NCBI GenBank assembly: GCA_018223125.1
Contig: JAAEZA010000001.1
Coordinates: forward strand, 115,007 to 179,006
DNA: 64,000 bases
Direction: 5' to 3'
DNA from: Paracoccaceae bacterium
Lineage (GTDB): Bacteria; Pseudomonadota; Alphaproteobacteria; Rhodobacterales; Rhodobacteraceae
Shown: positions 54,033-62,354 of the stretch, piece after piece
How positions within the stretch are numbered: the stretch's first letter is position 1
Layout of the letters: each line of letters starts with the position of its first letter
Notes under the pieces: model-generated
Seen by the model: the letters and a program-made list of their open reading frames with translations, nothing else
What the model was told of the DNA's origin: nothing
Database searches by the model: none
Position numbers and translations under genes: made by a program

Positions 54033-54110
54033 TCCTGTCCTCCCAAAGGTCTGTTTCACACCCGTATTACCCCTGCGCTTTTGCGTTCTGCGCCAAGGGA
54101 GTGCTTAAAT

Positions 54111-54121
54111 TGGTTGGACCA
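54111..54121. promoter_or_regulatory. Candidate GntR operator, minus operon
   Basis: TGGTTGGACCA is an inverted repeat of TGGT and ACCA around a 3-bp centre. On the minus strand it directly follows a possible -10 (TATCTG) with TTGACC 18 bp further upstream (54149-54144), so bound protein would block the start point of the operon that encodes the regulator. Confidence 0.6.
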
Positions 54122-54149
54122 GATAGCATCGTAATTTCCAATTGGTCAA
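54119..54149 (-). promoter_or_regulatory. Candidate promoter of the epimerase/GntR operon
   Basis: On the minus strand TTGACC (54149-54144) and TATCTG, 18 bp apart, form a plausible sigma-70 pair whose end runs into the operator at 54111-54121. Confidence 0.4.
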
Positions 54150-54259
54150 GAGTTGGTTTTCAGGTTTTTTTAGCTTTCGAATATGCCGAGTGATCCAAAT
54201 TACCTTTAAAAAATGGGATAAATGGCGATATTCTGGAGCGACTCGCTTATTAATTCGGT

Positions 54260-54287
54260 TTGACCTGCTCTTATTATTTGGTATGAC
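54260..54287 (+). promoter_or_regulatory. Candidate promoter of the plus-strand epimerase operon
   Basis: TTGACC (54260-54265) and TATGAC (54282-54287), 16 bp apart. The -10 box lies inside the operator palindrome, the same layout as at the sugar ABC operon. Confidence 0.45.
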
Positions 54288-54289
54288 CA
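54279..54289. promoter_or_regulatory. Candidate GntR operator, plus operon
   Basis: TGGTATGACCA has TGGT and ACCA arms around a 3-bp centre and shares the flank ACCAGA with the site at 54111. It covers the candidate -10 of the downstream operon. Confidence 0.62.
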
Positions 54290-54361
54290 GATTGTAATGC
54301 AGCCGAGTCTGCGGGCTTTGTGCGCCCGCACACGCCGAATAACGGGTTCAAGGGGATGATG

Positions 54362-55225
54362 ATGAAAATCGGGATGTGTATGTTCTTGTGGACCACCCAT
54401 ATCGGCCCGGAGCACGAACCTCTGCTGGCTGCGATTAAGGAAACCGGCTTCGACGGGGTGGAGATTCCCGTATTTGAAGGCGCACCAGCGCATTTTCAAA
54501 AGACCGCAAAGATGCTGGACCGGATCGGGTTGAAGCGTACGGCGGTTTCGGCGATGGGTGATCCGGCAATGAACCTGATCTCTGCGGAGCCGGCCACGCG
54601 CAAGGCCGGACTTGAGTTCATGGAGTGGGCCCTTGAATGCACGGCAGCGCTGGGTGCAACGCAGATCAGCGGGCCGCTACACTCCACGCTCGGCCAGTTC
54701 AGCGGTGAAGGGCCGACAGAGGCCGAAATCGCTCGTTTCCATGAAACCCAGAGGCAAATCGGTGATCTGGCGGCCGATCAAGGTGTCGTGGTGGGGCTGG
54801 AAGCGTTGAATCGCTTTGAATGCTATCTGGTCAATACAATGGATGCGCTCTGCGGGCATGTGCGCGAAATCAATCACCCGAGCATCACCGCAATGTATGA
54901 CACATTCCACGCCAATATAGAGGAAACCGACCCGATCGGTGCGCTGACGCGCAATCAGGATGTGATCAGTCACATTCATATTTCCGAAAACGATCGTGGC
55001 GTGCCCGGGCGGGGGAACATCCCTTGGGCCGAGACGTTCGAGGCAATAGCGCAAACCGGTTATGACGATTGGCTGACGATAGAGGCCTTCGGGCGCGGTC
55101 TGCCCGATCTGGCTGCCGCAACCAAAGTCTGGCGTGATTTTGCCGACAGCCCCGAACAGGTCTACCGCGAAGGCTACGCCCATATTTGTGCCAGTATGGA
55201 GAAGGCGGGCCTGAATGCACGTTGA
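54362..55225 (+). CDS. Sugar phosphate isomerase/epimerase (DTE-like TIM barrel)
   Basis: A 287-residue TIM barrel close to D-psicose/tagatose 3-epimerases. Ligand candidates are Glu in GLEALNRFE, Asp in AMYDTFHANIEE, His in SHIHISEND and Glu in TIEAFG. The N terminus MKIGMCMFLWTTHIGPE is typical. Three tandem ATGs (54356, 54359, 54362) follow AGGGG; the third has the best spacing. It starts the plus-strand operon of the divergent pair. Confidence 0.87.
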   Translation: MKIGMCMFLWTTHIGPEHEPLLAAIKETGFDGVEIPVFEGAPAHFQKTAKMLDRIGLKRTAVSAMGDPAMNLISAEPATRKAGLEFMEWALECTAALGATQISGPLHSTLGQFSGEGPTEAEIARFHETQRQIGDLAADQGVVVGLEALNRFECYLVNTMDALCGHVREINHPSITAMYDTFHANIEETDPIGALTRNQDVISHIHISENDRGVPGRGNIPWAETFEAIAQTGYDDWLTIEAFGRGLPDLAAATKVWRDFADSPEQVYREGYAHICASMEKAGLNAR

Positions 55226-55261
55226 AGATAGCGAAATGAGAAGAACGAGGGAGGAAGACTT

Positions 55262-56317
55262 ATGAAAACCATCAAAGGACCGGGCTTGTTTCTGGCCCAG
55301 TTTGCAGGAGATGAAGCGCCGTTTAATTCGTGGGATGCGATCACCAAATGGGCGGCGGATTGCGGATACAAAGGTGTGCAGGTTCCCAGTTGGGATGCAC
55401 GTCTGATTGATCTGGAGAAGGCGGCCACGTCAAAGGATTACTGTGATACCTTTAAAGGGCAGGCGCAGGAAAACGGGGTGGAGGTGACGGAACTTTCAAC
55501 CCACCTGCAGGGCCAGTTGGTGGCGGTGCATCCCGCCTATGATACCGCTTTTGACGGGTTTGCAGATCCTTCTGTGCACGGCGATCCCAAGGCGCGGCAG
55601 GCTTGGGCTGTGGATCAGGTAAAGAAAGCGATTTCTGCCTCTCACAACATGGGGATCACGGCGCACGCCACGTTTTCGGGCGCGCTGGCGTGGCCTTATG
55701 TCTATCCATGGCCGCAACGCCCCGAAGGGTTGATCGAAACCGCTTTTGACGAACTGGCGGCGCGCTGGCGTCCTATTCTGGATCATGCCGAAGAAAATGG
55801 CGTAGATATTTGCTATGAAATCCACCCCGGCGAAGATCTGCACGACGGTATTACATTCGAGATGTTTCTGGAGCGGGTGGACAACCACGCCCGTTGCAAC
55901 ATGCTCTATGATCCGTCGCATTATGCGCTGCAATGTCTTGATTACATTGACAATATCGACATTTACAAAGACCGGATCAAGATGTTCCACGTCAAGGATG
56001 CAGAGTTTAATCCAACGGGGCGGCAAGGGGTCTATTCGGGCTATCAATCCTGGGTGAACCGCGCGGGGCGGTTCCGCTCGCTCGGGGACGGGCAGGTGGA
56101 TTTCGCAGCAATCTTTTCAAAAATGGCGGCAAATGATTTTGACGGTTGGGCCGTGGTGGAATGGGAATGCTGCCTGAAACACCCCGAAGACGGCGCACGG
56201 GAAGGGGCGCAATTCGTTAAGGATCATATTATCCGCGTCACGGAAAAAGCCTTTGACGATTTCGCAGACGGGGGCGCGGATGAAGCCGCAAACCGCAAGA
56301 TGCTGGGGGTAGACTAA
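55262..56317 (+). CDS. Sugar phosphate isomerase/epimerase
   Basis: A 351-residue AP-endonuclease-2-type TIM barrel. The metal region shows YEIHPGEDLHD, MLYDPSHYALQ, IKMFHVKDAE and AVVEWECCLKHP. Members of this longer subgroup often sit beside Gfo/Idh/MocA oxidoreductases, as here, where the stop overlaps the next start by one base. It probably isomerises or epimerises an oxidised sugar intermediate. Confidence 0.87.
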   Translation: MKTIKGPGLFLAQFAGDEAPFNSWDAITKWAADCGYKGVQVPSWDARLIDLEKAATSKDYCDTFKGQAQENGVEVTELSTHLQGQLVAVHPAYDTAFDGFADPSVHGDPKARQAWAVDQVKKAISASHNMGITAHATFSGALAWPYVYPWPQRPEGLIETAFDELAARWRPILDHAEENGVDICYEIHPGEDLHDGITFEMFLERVDNHARCNMLYDPSHYALQCLDYIDNIDIYKDRIKMFHVKDAEFNPTGRQGVYSGYQSWVNRAGRFRSLGDGQVDFAAIFSKMAANDFDGWAVVEWECCLKHPEDGAREGAQFVKDHIIRVTEKAFDDFADGGADEAANRKMLGVD

Positions 56318-57453
56318 TGGCGGATCGTATCAGACTGGGCATGGTCGGTGGCGGGAATGACGCCTTTATCGGCGGGGTGCACCGCATTGCTGCGCGGATT
56401 GACGACAGGTTCGAACTGGTGGCAGGGGCGCTGTCCTCTACGCCGGAAAAAGCACAGGCCAGCGGCGCGGCACTCGGCCTTGCGCCGGATCGGATCTATG
56501 ACGATTTCAAACAGATGGCCATCCGGGAGGCGCGGCTGAAGAACGGGATCGAGGCGGTGTCGATCGTGACGCCAAACCACGTCCATTACGCAGCCGCACG
56601 GGAATTCCTCAAACGGGGCATCCATGTGATATGCGACAAGCCGCTGACCTCTACTCTGCCTGATGCGCGCAAATTGGTAAAAGCGGCCGAAGCATCTGAC
56701 GCGCTGTTTGTGCTGACCCATAATTACACCGGTTTTCCAATGGTAAGGCAGGCGCGCGAAATGATTGCATCCGGCGAGCTGGGTGAAATCCGAGTGGTGC
56801 AGGTGGAATATCCGCAGGACTGGATGACCGAGGAAGTGCATAACAAGCAGGCTGACTGGCGCACCGATCCCGCGCGCAGCGGGGCGGGCGGCTCTATCGG
56901 GGATATTGGCGTCCATGCCTATAACCTTGCCTGTTTTGTGACAGGGCTGGAACTGGAATCCCTGTCAGCGGACATGCAGAGTTTTGTTGCAGGGCGCCGT
57001 GTGGATGACAACGCCCATGTTTTGCTGCGCTGGAAGGGCGGTGCACGGGGCATGTTGTGGAGTTCGCAAGTCTCGCCTGGCAATGAAAACGCGCTGAAGT
57101 TGCGGGTTTACGGCACCAAGGGCGGTCTGGAATTTGCGCAGGAAGACCCGAACTATCTGTGGTTCACCCCCCTTGGAGAGCCAAAGCGCCTGATCACGCG
57201 GGGCGGGGCAGGATCGGGTGCCGCCGCAGGACGGGTTTCGCGCATTCCGCCCGGCCATCCCGAAGGCTATCTCGAAGGATTCGCGACCATTTATAACGAA
57301 GCCGCCGAAGCGATTCTTGCCAAGCGGGACGGGAACGCACTGCCCGAAGGGGTGGTATTCCCCACAGTTCAGGACGGCTTGAAGGGAGTCGAATTCATCG
57401 ACGCCTGCGTCCGCTCCTCCGGTCGGAATGCCGCATGGGTGGAGGTGCCGTAA
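56317..57453 (+). CDS. Gfo/Idh/MocA family oxidoreductase
   Basis: A 378-residue NAD(P)-dependent sugar or inositol dehydrogenase type. The Rossmann segment is [17 protein letters not shown], followed by the family EKP-like motif [15 protein letters not shown] (here DKP) and the catalytic region [18 protein letters not shown] with its His. It is the last gene of the operon with two epimerase-type enzymes, followed by a terminator. Substrate unknown. Confidence 0.9.
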   Translation: MADRIRLGMVGGGNDAFIGGVHRIAARIDDRFELVAGALSSTPEKAQASGAALGLAPDRIYDDFKQMAIREARLKNGIEAVSIVTPNHVHYAAAREFLKRGIHVICDKPLTSTLPDARKLVKAAEASDALFVLTHNYTGFPMVRQAREMIASGELGEIRVVQVEYPQDWMTEEVHNKQADWRTDPARSGAGGSIGDIGVHAYNLACFVTGLELESLSADMQSFVAGRRVDDNAHVLLRWKGGARGMLWSSQVSPGNENALKLRVYGTKGGLEFAQEDPNYLWFTPLGEPKRLITRGGAGSGAAAGRVSRIPPGHPEGYLEGFATIYNEAAEAILAKRDGNALPEGVVFPTVQDGLKGVEFIDACVRSSGRNAAWVEVP

Positions 57454-57500
57454 CGCACTGAAAATCGGTTTTTTAAAGAAATTTTCATTATCCGTTGGAA

Positions 57501-57539
57501 AGGTTGCATCTGTTGGCGTGGGTGCAGCCTTTTCTTTTT
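57501..57539 (+). terminator. Rho-independent terminator after the oxidoreductase gene
   Basis: An 8-bp stem with one G-T pair (57501-57508 with 57523-57530) is followed by a T-rich tail (ttttcttttt). Confidence 0.7.
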
Positions 57540-57613
57540 GCAGGAATTTCCGGATTTTCTGCAAACTGTTTCTTGACCATCCGCAGGCTTTGAAATAGTA
57601 CCTGAAACTCGGC

Positions 57614-57687
57614 GCGGGTATGGTGAAATGGTATCATAAGAGCCTTCCAAGCTTAAGGTGCGGGTTCGATTCCCGCTACCCGCTCCA
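57614..57687 (+). tRNA. tRNA-Gly (anticodon TCC)
   Basis: The acceptor arms GCGGGTA and TACCCGC pair fully, the T arm is GCGGG-TTCGATT-CCCGC and the anticodon loop CTTCCAA gives TCC, reading GGA/GGG. CCA is encoded (57685-57687). The anticodon stem has only three Watson-Crick pairs next to the loop, then a G-T and an A-A at the far end, slightly weaker than usual. Confidence 0.93.
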
Positions 57688-57740
57688 GATCCACCCTAAT
57701 ACACTGTTAAGGTGGCGAACTGCGGACCGCCGGAGTATGC

Positions 57741-59558
57741 ATGGCCCAGGATCAGAGCATGTCAGCCGACCCGCAATCCCGTGAGAAATCCAGAACTGTC
57801 GGACCCTTGCGCGGGCTTGCCCCTTTTTTAAAACCCTATCGCCTGATGATTGCCCTCGCGGGGTTATCACTGGTTATCACTGCGGCGCTGTCGCTGGTGC
57901 TGCCGCTCGCTGTGCGGCGGGTGGTTGACGGATTTTCTTCAGGCTCCACCCAGTTGATGGACCAGTATTTCGGTGCAGCGATTGCAATCGCAGGTCTTTT
58001 GGCGGTGGGGACAGGGTTCCGGTATTATTTTGTCACCCGATTGGGCGAGCGGGTCGTCGCGGACATCCGCAAGGCGGTGTATTCCAAAATGATCGGAATG
58101 AGCCCCGCCTTCTTTGACAAGGTAATGACCGGAGAGGTTCTGAGCCGGATCACGACGGATACCACACTGATTCAATCCGTGATCGGTTCTTCCGTATCGG
58201 TGGCGCTGCGCAATGTGCTGATTTTCTTTGGCGGCCTCATCCTTATGATGATCACCTCCGCCAAGCTGACAGGCGCGGTTCTATTGTTGGTGCCATTCGT
58301 TCTGGTGCCGATTCTGGTGCTCGGGCGGCGGGTGCGCCGGTTGAGCCGCGAAAATCAGAACAAGATTGCCGAAAGCTCCGGTAATGCCTCTGAAACCCTG
58401 CTGGCAGCCACGACAGTGCAGGCCTTCACCCATGAAACCCGCAGCCGTGCGCGGTTTGATACGCTGACGGAAGAGGCCTTTGACGCTGCACGGCAGCGCA
58501 TCGGTGCCCGTGCGCTGACCACGGTGATCGTGATTTTCCTGATCTTCACCGGCATTGTCGGTGTGCTCTGGCTGGGCGCGCGGGATGTCCGCGCCGATGT
58601 GATGAGCACCGGGGCGCTGGTGCAATTCGTGATTTATGCGGTGCTTGTCGCGGGTTCTGTGGCCGCCCTGTCCGAAATCTGGAGCGAGTTGCAAAGAGCA
58701 GCAGGGGCAACCGAACGGCTGGTCGAGCTGCTTCACGCTGAAGATCCGGTTCAGGACAAGCCGGATACAAAGCAGATATCCGCAGCGATCAAGGGGGCGG
58801 TAGCCTTTGATGGTGTCACCTTCCGCTATCCGGCCCGCCCCAAGGCCCCCGCGCTCGACGGGTTCAGCCTTGATGTAAAAGCGGGTGAAACGGTGGCGCT
58901 GGTCGGTCCTTCCGGTGCAGGGAAATCAACCGTTTTTCAACTGCTGCTGCGTTTCTTTGATCCTGATACGGGCAGCATCACGCTGGACGGGATGGATATT
59001 GCAGACCTGCGCCGCGATGCCTTCCGCCAGTATCTGGCCTATGTGCCCCAAGATCCGGTGATCTTTGCGACTTCTGCGATGGAAAACATCCGCTTTGGCC
59101 GCCCTGATGCAACCGATGCCGAAGTTATCGAAGCCGCCAAAGCCGCCGCAGCGGACGGGTTCCTGCGCGCTCTGCCAGAGGGGTATGACAGTTTCGTCGG
59201 GGAACGGGGGGTCATGTTATCGGGCGGTCAAAAGCAACGGATCGCCATTGCGCGCGCAATTCTGCGGGATGCGCCGGTGCTGCTGCTGGACGAGGCCACA
59301 TCGGCGCTGGATGCGGAAAGCGAACAGGCCGTGCAAAAGGCAGTGGATCGTCTGTCAGCAGATCGCACAACGCTGATCGTCGCACACCGTTTGGCCACGG
59401 TGAAACGGGCGGACCGGATTATCGTGCTGGACGGTGGCAAGGTGGTGGCGCAAGGCACCCATGACGCGCTGGTGGCACAAGGGGGGCTTTATGCCCGTCT
59501 GGCCCGTTTGCAGTTCACTGCCGGACTGGATGATGTGATCAGCGCACCGGCCGGGTAG
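57741..59558 (+). CDS. ABC exporter, MsbA-like (fused permease and ATPase)
   Basis: A 605-residue half-transporter that should work as a homodimer. The membrane domain with six helices spans about residues 30-320; the ATPase domain shows Walker A GPSGAGKST, signature LSGGQKQRIAIARAI, Walker B VLLLDEATSALD and H-loop AHRL. A CGGAG site lies five bases before ATG 57741. Family members export lipids, drugs or peptides; the substrate here is unknown. It starts 53 bp after the tRNA. Confidence 0.9.
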   Translation: MAQDQSMSADPQSREKSRTVGPLRGLAPFLKPYRLMIALAGLSLVITAALSLVLPLAVRRVVDGFSSGSTQLMDQYFGAAIAIAGLLAVGTGFRYYFVTRLGERVVADIRKAVYSKMIGMSPAFFDKVMTGEVLSRITTDTTLIQSVIGSSVSVALRNVLIFFGGLILMMITSAKLTGAVLLLVPFVLVPILVLGRRVRRLSRENQNKIAESSGNASETLLAATTVQAFTHETRSRARFDTLTEEAFDAARQRIGARALTTVIVIFLIFTGIVGVLWLGARDVRADVMSTGALVQFVIYAVLVAGSVAALSEIWSELQRAAGATERLVELLHAEDPVQDKPDTKQISAAIKGAVAFDGVTFRYPARPKAPALDGFSLDVKAGETVALVGPSGAGKSTVFQLLLRFFDPDTGSITLDGMDIADLRRDAFRQYLAYVPQDPVIFATSAMENIRFGRPDATDAEVIEAAKAAAADGFLRALPEGYDSFVGERGVMLSGGQKQRIAIARAILRDAPVLLLDEATSALDAESEQAVQKAVDRLSADRTTLIVAHRLATVKRADRIIVLDGGKVVAQGTHDALVAQGGLYARLARLQFTAGLDDVISAPAG

Positions 59559-59568
59559 GCCCGCTTCC

Positions 59569-60225
59569 CTAGTGCAAAAGCTTGTCGCGCCTCTGGTCGT
59601 CCATCGCTGACAGGCCCGCCACCTGCCAGATCAGATATCGTGTGGCATTGAACCAATAGGCCAGCGATTCCCGCAGCACCATTTTCACGCCGCCTGTAAT
59701 GCTATCGCCCCTGAATTTGCGGGCGTGGATCAGGGTGATCTTTTTGGCGCCAAAGGCCTTGAAGCTGGCCCAGCTGCGCGGCAGGTGGAACCCTTCCGTG
59801 ACCAGAACAATATGGGCTGCTTGCTGCCAGTCCGCACGGCTGAACAGGGCATTTTGCAAGGTAGAATGTGCACGTGTTTCGATCACGATCGACGCTGCGT
59901 CGATCCCCATATCCATGGCCCGCTTTGCCATCTGGTGGCCTGCTGCCGGTGCCCCTTCAACCAGTGCGCCGCCTGTGAACAGAATTTTCGGCGCAGCCCC
60001 CGCCTGATGAAGCGCTACGCCCCGATCCACCCGCACAGTGGTCGAGCGATGCAGGCGACCATCCGCAGACATGCCGCCCCCCAAAACGACGATCAGATCT
60101 GCCTCGGGCGTGGCTGGTTCCCACATGGGTTGCAGCGCGGCGAAGGCGGTGATGAAAACCACAGTCCCAAGGTAAACAGACAGAAAAACTGCCAACACGC
60201 GACGAAAGATCGAAAGAAGCGCCAT
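59569..60225 (-). CDS. YdcF/ElyC-like DUF218 membrane protein
   Basis: A 218-residue DUF218 protein. A single N-terminal membrane helix (about residues 10-30) precedes the domain with ADLIVVLGGGMSADG, GGALVEGAPAAGHQMA, ETRAHSTLQNA and LVTEGFHLPRS. Met 60225 follows AAAGGAA, whereas the longer frame to 60558 is unlikely to be translated. Relatives such as ElyC and SanA affect envelope integrity; the reaction is not known. Confidence 0.85.
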   Translation of the reverse strand: MALLSIFRRVLAVFLSVYLGTVVFITAFAALQPMWEPATPEADLIVVLGGGMSADGRLHRSTTVRVDRGVALHQAGAAPKILFTGGALVEGAPAAGHQMAKRAMDMGIDAASIVIETRAHSTLQNALFSRADWQQAAHIVLVTEGFHLPRSWASFKAFGAKKITLIHARKFRGDSITGGVKMVLRESLAYWFNATRYLIWQVAGLSAMDDQRRDKLLH

Positions 60226-60433
60226 TGCGTTTCCTTTGCGGCTGAAAACACGCCTCCAAGGCTGGACGCGTGGCGTGGAATAGGCCATATAAGGCCCAGC
60301 TAGACAAGTGTAAGGTGCCACCCAGCCAAATCCGGTAAACCGTGGTAGTTCGGACTTAAAAGCAGATGACAAAGCTTGCAGACGGAAGGGCAGCCCGCCC
60401 CGACTGACGCGGTAGGAGCAAAAGAGTAACGTG

Positions 60434-60808
60434 ATGAATTCTATCCTGCGATTGTTTACATGGTGGAACGGCCAGACCCTGAACACCCAGTTCTGGACAT
60501 GGCGCAATGGCGTCAAGGTCGGTTCGGACGACGAGGGCAACCAGTTCTTTGAAAACAAGGATGGGACACGGCGCTGGGTGATCTACAACGGCGAGGCCGA
60601 AGCAAGCCGGATTTCCCCCGAATGGCACGGCTGGCTCCACCAGACTTATCAGACGCCACCGACGGAAGCCCCGTTGCCCCGCAAAAAGTGGGAAAAAGAG
60701 CATCTGGAGAACTTGACGGGCACGCCTTTGGCCTATGTCCCAAGTGGCAGCCTGCGGTCTCCGACTCCGCCACACCGCGCGGATTACGAGGCTTGGCAGC
60801 CCGAATAA
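60434..60808 (+). CDS. NADH:ubiquinone oxidoreductase NDUFA12-type subunit
   Basis: A 124-residue accessory subunit of complex I, homologous to mitochondrial NDUFA12. Motifs are [17 protein letters not shown] and the [11 protein letters not shown] segment. It is typical of Alphaproteobacteria. A GTG directly before the ATG (60431) is an alternative start. It heads the block continued by the MlaD-like and DUF2155 genes. Confidence 0.92.
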   Translation: MNSILRLFTWWNGQTLNTQFWTWRNGVKVGSDDEGNQFFENKDGTRRWVIYNGEAEASRISPEWHGWLHQTYQTPPTEAPLPRKKWEKEHLENLTGTPLAYVPSGSLRSPTPPHRADYEAWQPE

Positions 60809-60866
60809 AACCGTCCGGTTTACTTCAGGTTTTGACAGTCGGCATCCGCCGGAACAGGGGGCCATC

Positions 60867-61313
60867 ATGGCAAACAGTGCAGCAGAAACAGCAATCGGTG
60901 CAGTGGTTCTGGTCGCAGCGACCGGCTTTTTATACTACGCCGCAAATGCAGTTGGTGTTTCCGGCTCCGGTGACAGCTACACCGTGAATGCGTCCTTCCG
61001 CTCGGTCGAGGGTATTTCCCTTGGCACGGATGTGCGGCTGGCCGGTGTCAAAATCGGGACTGTTACAGGGCTGGATCTGAACCCGCAGACCTTCCGCGCC
61101 GAAACCGCACTGGCGGTGGATAAGGATATTGTCCTGCCCGACGATTCTTCGGTGGTGATCGCCTCCGAAGGCCTGCTGGGCGGGAATTTCGTAGAAATCG
61201 TTCCGGGCGGTTCCGAGTTCAATCTTGAAGACGGCGGCGAGCTGCTGGACACGCAGGGTGCTGTCAGCCTGATTTCCCTTCTGCTGAAATTCGTGAGCGG
61301 CTCCTCTGAATGA
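60867..61313 (+). CDS. mlaD: MlaD-like outer-membrane lipid asymmetry protein
   Basis: A 148-residue MCE-domain protein with an N-terminal membrane anchor (residues 7-28). The MCE core includes VEGISLGTDVRLAGVKIGTV and EGLLGGNFVEIVPGG. It would form a ring in the periplasm that passes phospholipids between membranes. ATG 60867 follows CAGGGGG. The gene ends in an ATGA overlap with the DUF2155 gene. Other mla genes are not in the window. Confidence 0.88.
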   Translation: MANSAAETAIGAVVLVAATGFLYYAANAVGVSGSGDSYTVNASFRSVEGISLGTDVRLAGVKIGTVTGLDLNPQTFRAETALAVDKDIVLPDDSSVVIASEGLLGGNFVEIVPGGSEFNLEDGGELLDTQGAVSLISLLLKFVSGSSE

Positions 61314-61702
61314 AGCTGCTGTCGCTCCTTTGTGCTGCTGTGATGGTGCCGGCTGTTGCGCTGGCCCAAAGTTCGGTGAAAACCAAGAACGGTGACATCG
61401 TACAGTTGCGTGCGCTTGATACCATCACCGGCGAGGTGCAGGATATTGATCTGCCGGTTGGTGACACCACCGTTTACGAACGTCTTATGATCGCGGCCAA
61501 GGATTGCCGTTATCCGGCCGGTAACATTTCGGCAGATGCCTTTGCCTATCTTGTGATCCGCGATGTGCGCGAAAATGATCCTGCCTTTGATGGTTGGATG
61601 ATCGCTTCCAGCCCTGCGTTATCTGCGCTGGAGCATCCGCGTTATGATGTCTGGGTTGTCCGCTGCAAGATTGCAGGCACCACAGAGCAGGGAAGCGACT
61701 AA
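61310..61702 (+). CDS. DUF2155 exported protein
   Basis: A 130-residue exported protein with a signal peptide (residues 1-19, ending ALAQ). The DUF2155 core is RALDTITGEVQDIDLPVG, then KDCRYPAGN and FDGWMIASSPALSALEHPRYDVWVV (family landmark, read here in part). Two cysteines may pair in the periplasm. Function unknown. It overlaps the MlaD-like gene by four bases. Confidence 0.87.
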   Translation: MKLLSLLCAAVMVPAVALAQSSVKTKNGDIVQLRALDTITGEVQDIDLPVGDTTVYERLMIAAKDCRYPAGNISADAFAYLVIRDVRENDPAFDGWMIASSPALSALEHPRYDVWVVRCKIAGTTEQGSD

Positions 61703-61720
61703 GCTGCTTTCGCTGTCGTG

Positions 61721-62350
61721 TTACGGTTTCAGATCAGCCAGCAATTGCGCGGCATCCGGTGTGTCCGGTGCCATGAAGTCCGCTGGCTTTTGCAAAGCCT
61801 CCTGCAGCAGCTGGTGATAGTCCTCCCGCGGAATTTCAATAGCACCAAGGCTTTCCAGATGGCTGGTGATGAACTGGGTGTCAAACAGGCTGAACCCGCC
61901 GGCCCGCAGGCGGTGTACCAGATAGCTTAGGGCGATTTTGGATCCGTTGGTGGCCTTTGAGAACATGCTTTCCCCGAAAAACGCCCCGCCCAGCGTAACG
62001 CCGTAGACGCCCCCGATCATCGAGTCGCCTCGCCAGATTTCCAGCGAATGGGCAAGACCCATGTCGTGCAGGGTGCAGTACAGGCTGAAAATTTCCTGAT
62101 TGATCCATGTTTCCGGACGATCGGCACAGTGTTCCAGTGTCAGGTTGAAATTGCTGTTGATCCGCACGCTGTAGTCCTGCTTGCGGATCGCCTTGGCCAG
62201 CGAACGGGAAATGTGGAACCCGTCCAGAGGCACAATGCCCCGATCGGTCGGGTCCACCCAGTAGATTTCGGTGCTGGCGGCGGTGTCTGCCATCGGGAAA
62301 ACCCCGCTGGCATAGGCACGCACCAACAGCTCCGGTGTTACATCCGACAC
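61721..62350 (-). CDS. aat: Leucyl/phenylalanyl-tRNA-protein transferase
   Basis: A 209-residue enzyme that adds Leu or Phe from tRNA to the N terminus of proteins with basic ends, for ClpAP-mediated decay. The N terminus LLVRAYASGVFPMAD and the segments IYWVDPTDRGIVPLDGFH and GGVYGVTLGGAFFGESMF are diagnostic. The start is read as the GTG at 62350, four bases after the accC stop; the frame further upstream lies inside accC. Confidence 0.9.
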   Translation of the reverse strand: MSDVTPELLVRAYASGVFPMADTAASTEIYWVDPTDRGIVPLDGFHISRSLAKAIRKQDYSVRINSNFNLTLEHCADRPETWINQEIFSLYCTLHDMGLAHSLEIWRGDSMIGGVYGVTLGGAFFGESMFSKATNGSKIALSYLVHRLRAGGFSLFDTQFITSHLESLGAIEIPREDYHQLLQEALQKPADFMAPDTPDAAQLLADLKP

Positions 62351-62354
62351 GGGA

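Larger units (their letters stand above)
54033..54361. promoter_or_regulatory. Divergent regulatory region, epimerase operons
   Basis: A 329-bp gene-free spacer that is AT-rich in its middle. It holds two operator-like palindromes (54111 and 54279), one per operon, with candidate promoters on both strands. A 7-bp hairpin (54310-54316 with 54324-54330) sits in the leader of the plus-strand gene. Confidence 0.7.

Noticed and set aside
54137..54160. Further TGGT half-sites (attggtcaagagttggt) near the 54111 operator
   Set aside because: The halves face the same way and do not form the TGGT-N3-ACCA palindrome, so they were not called as an operator.
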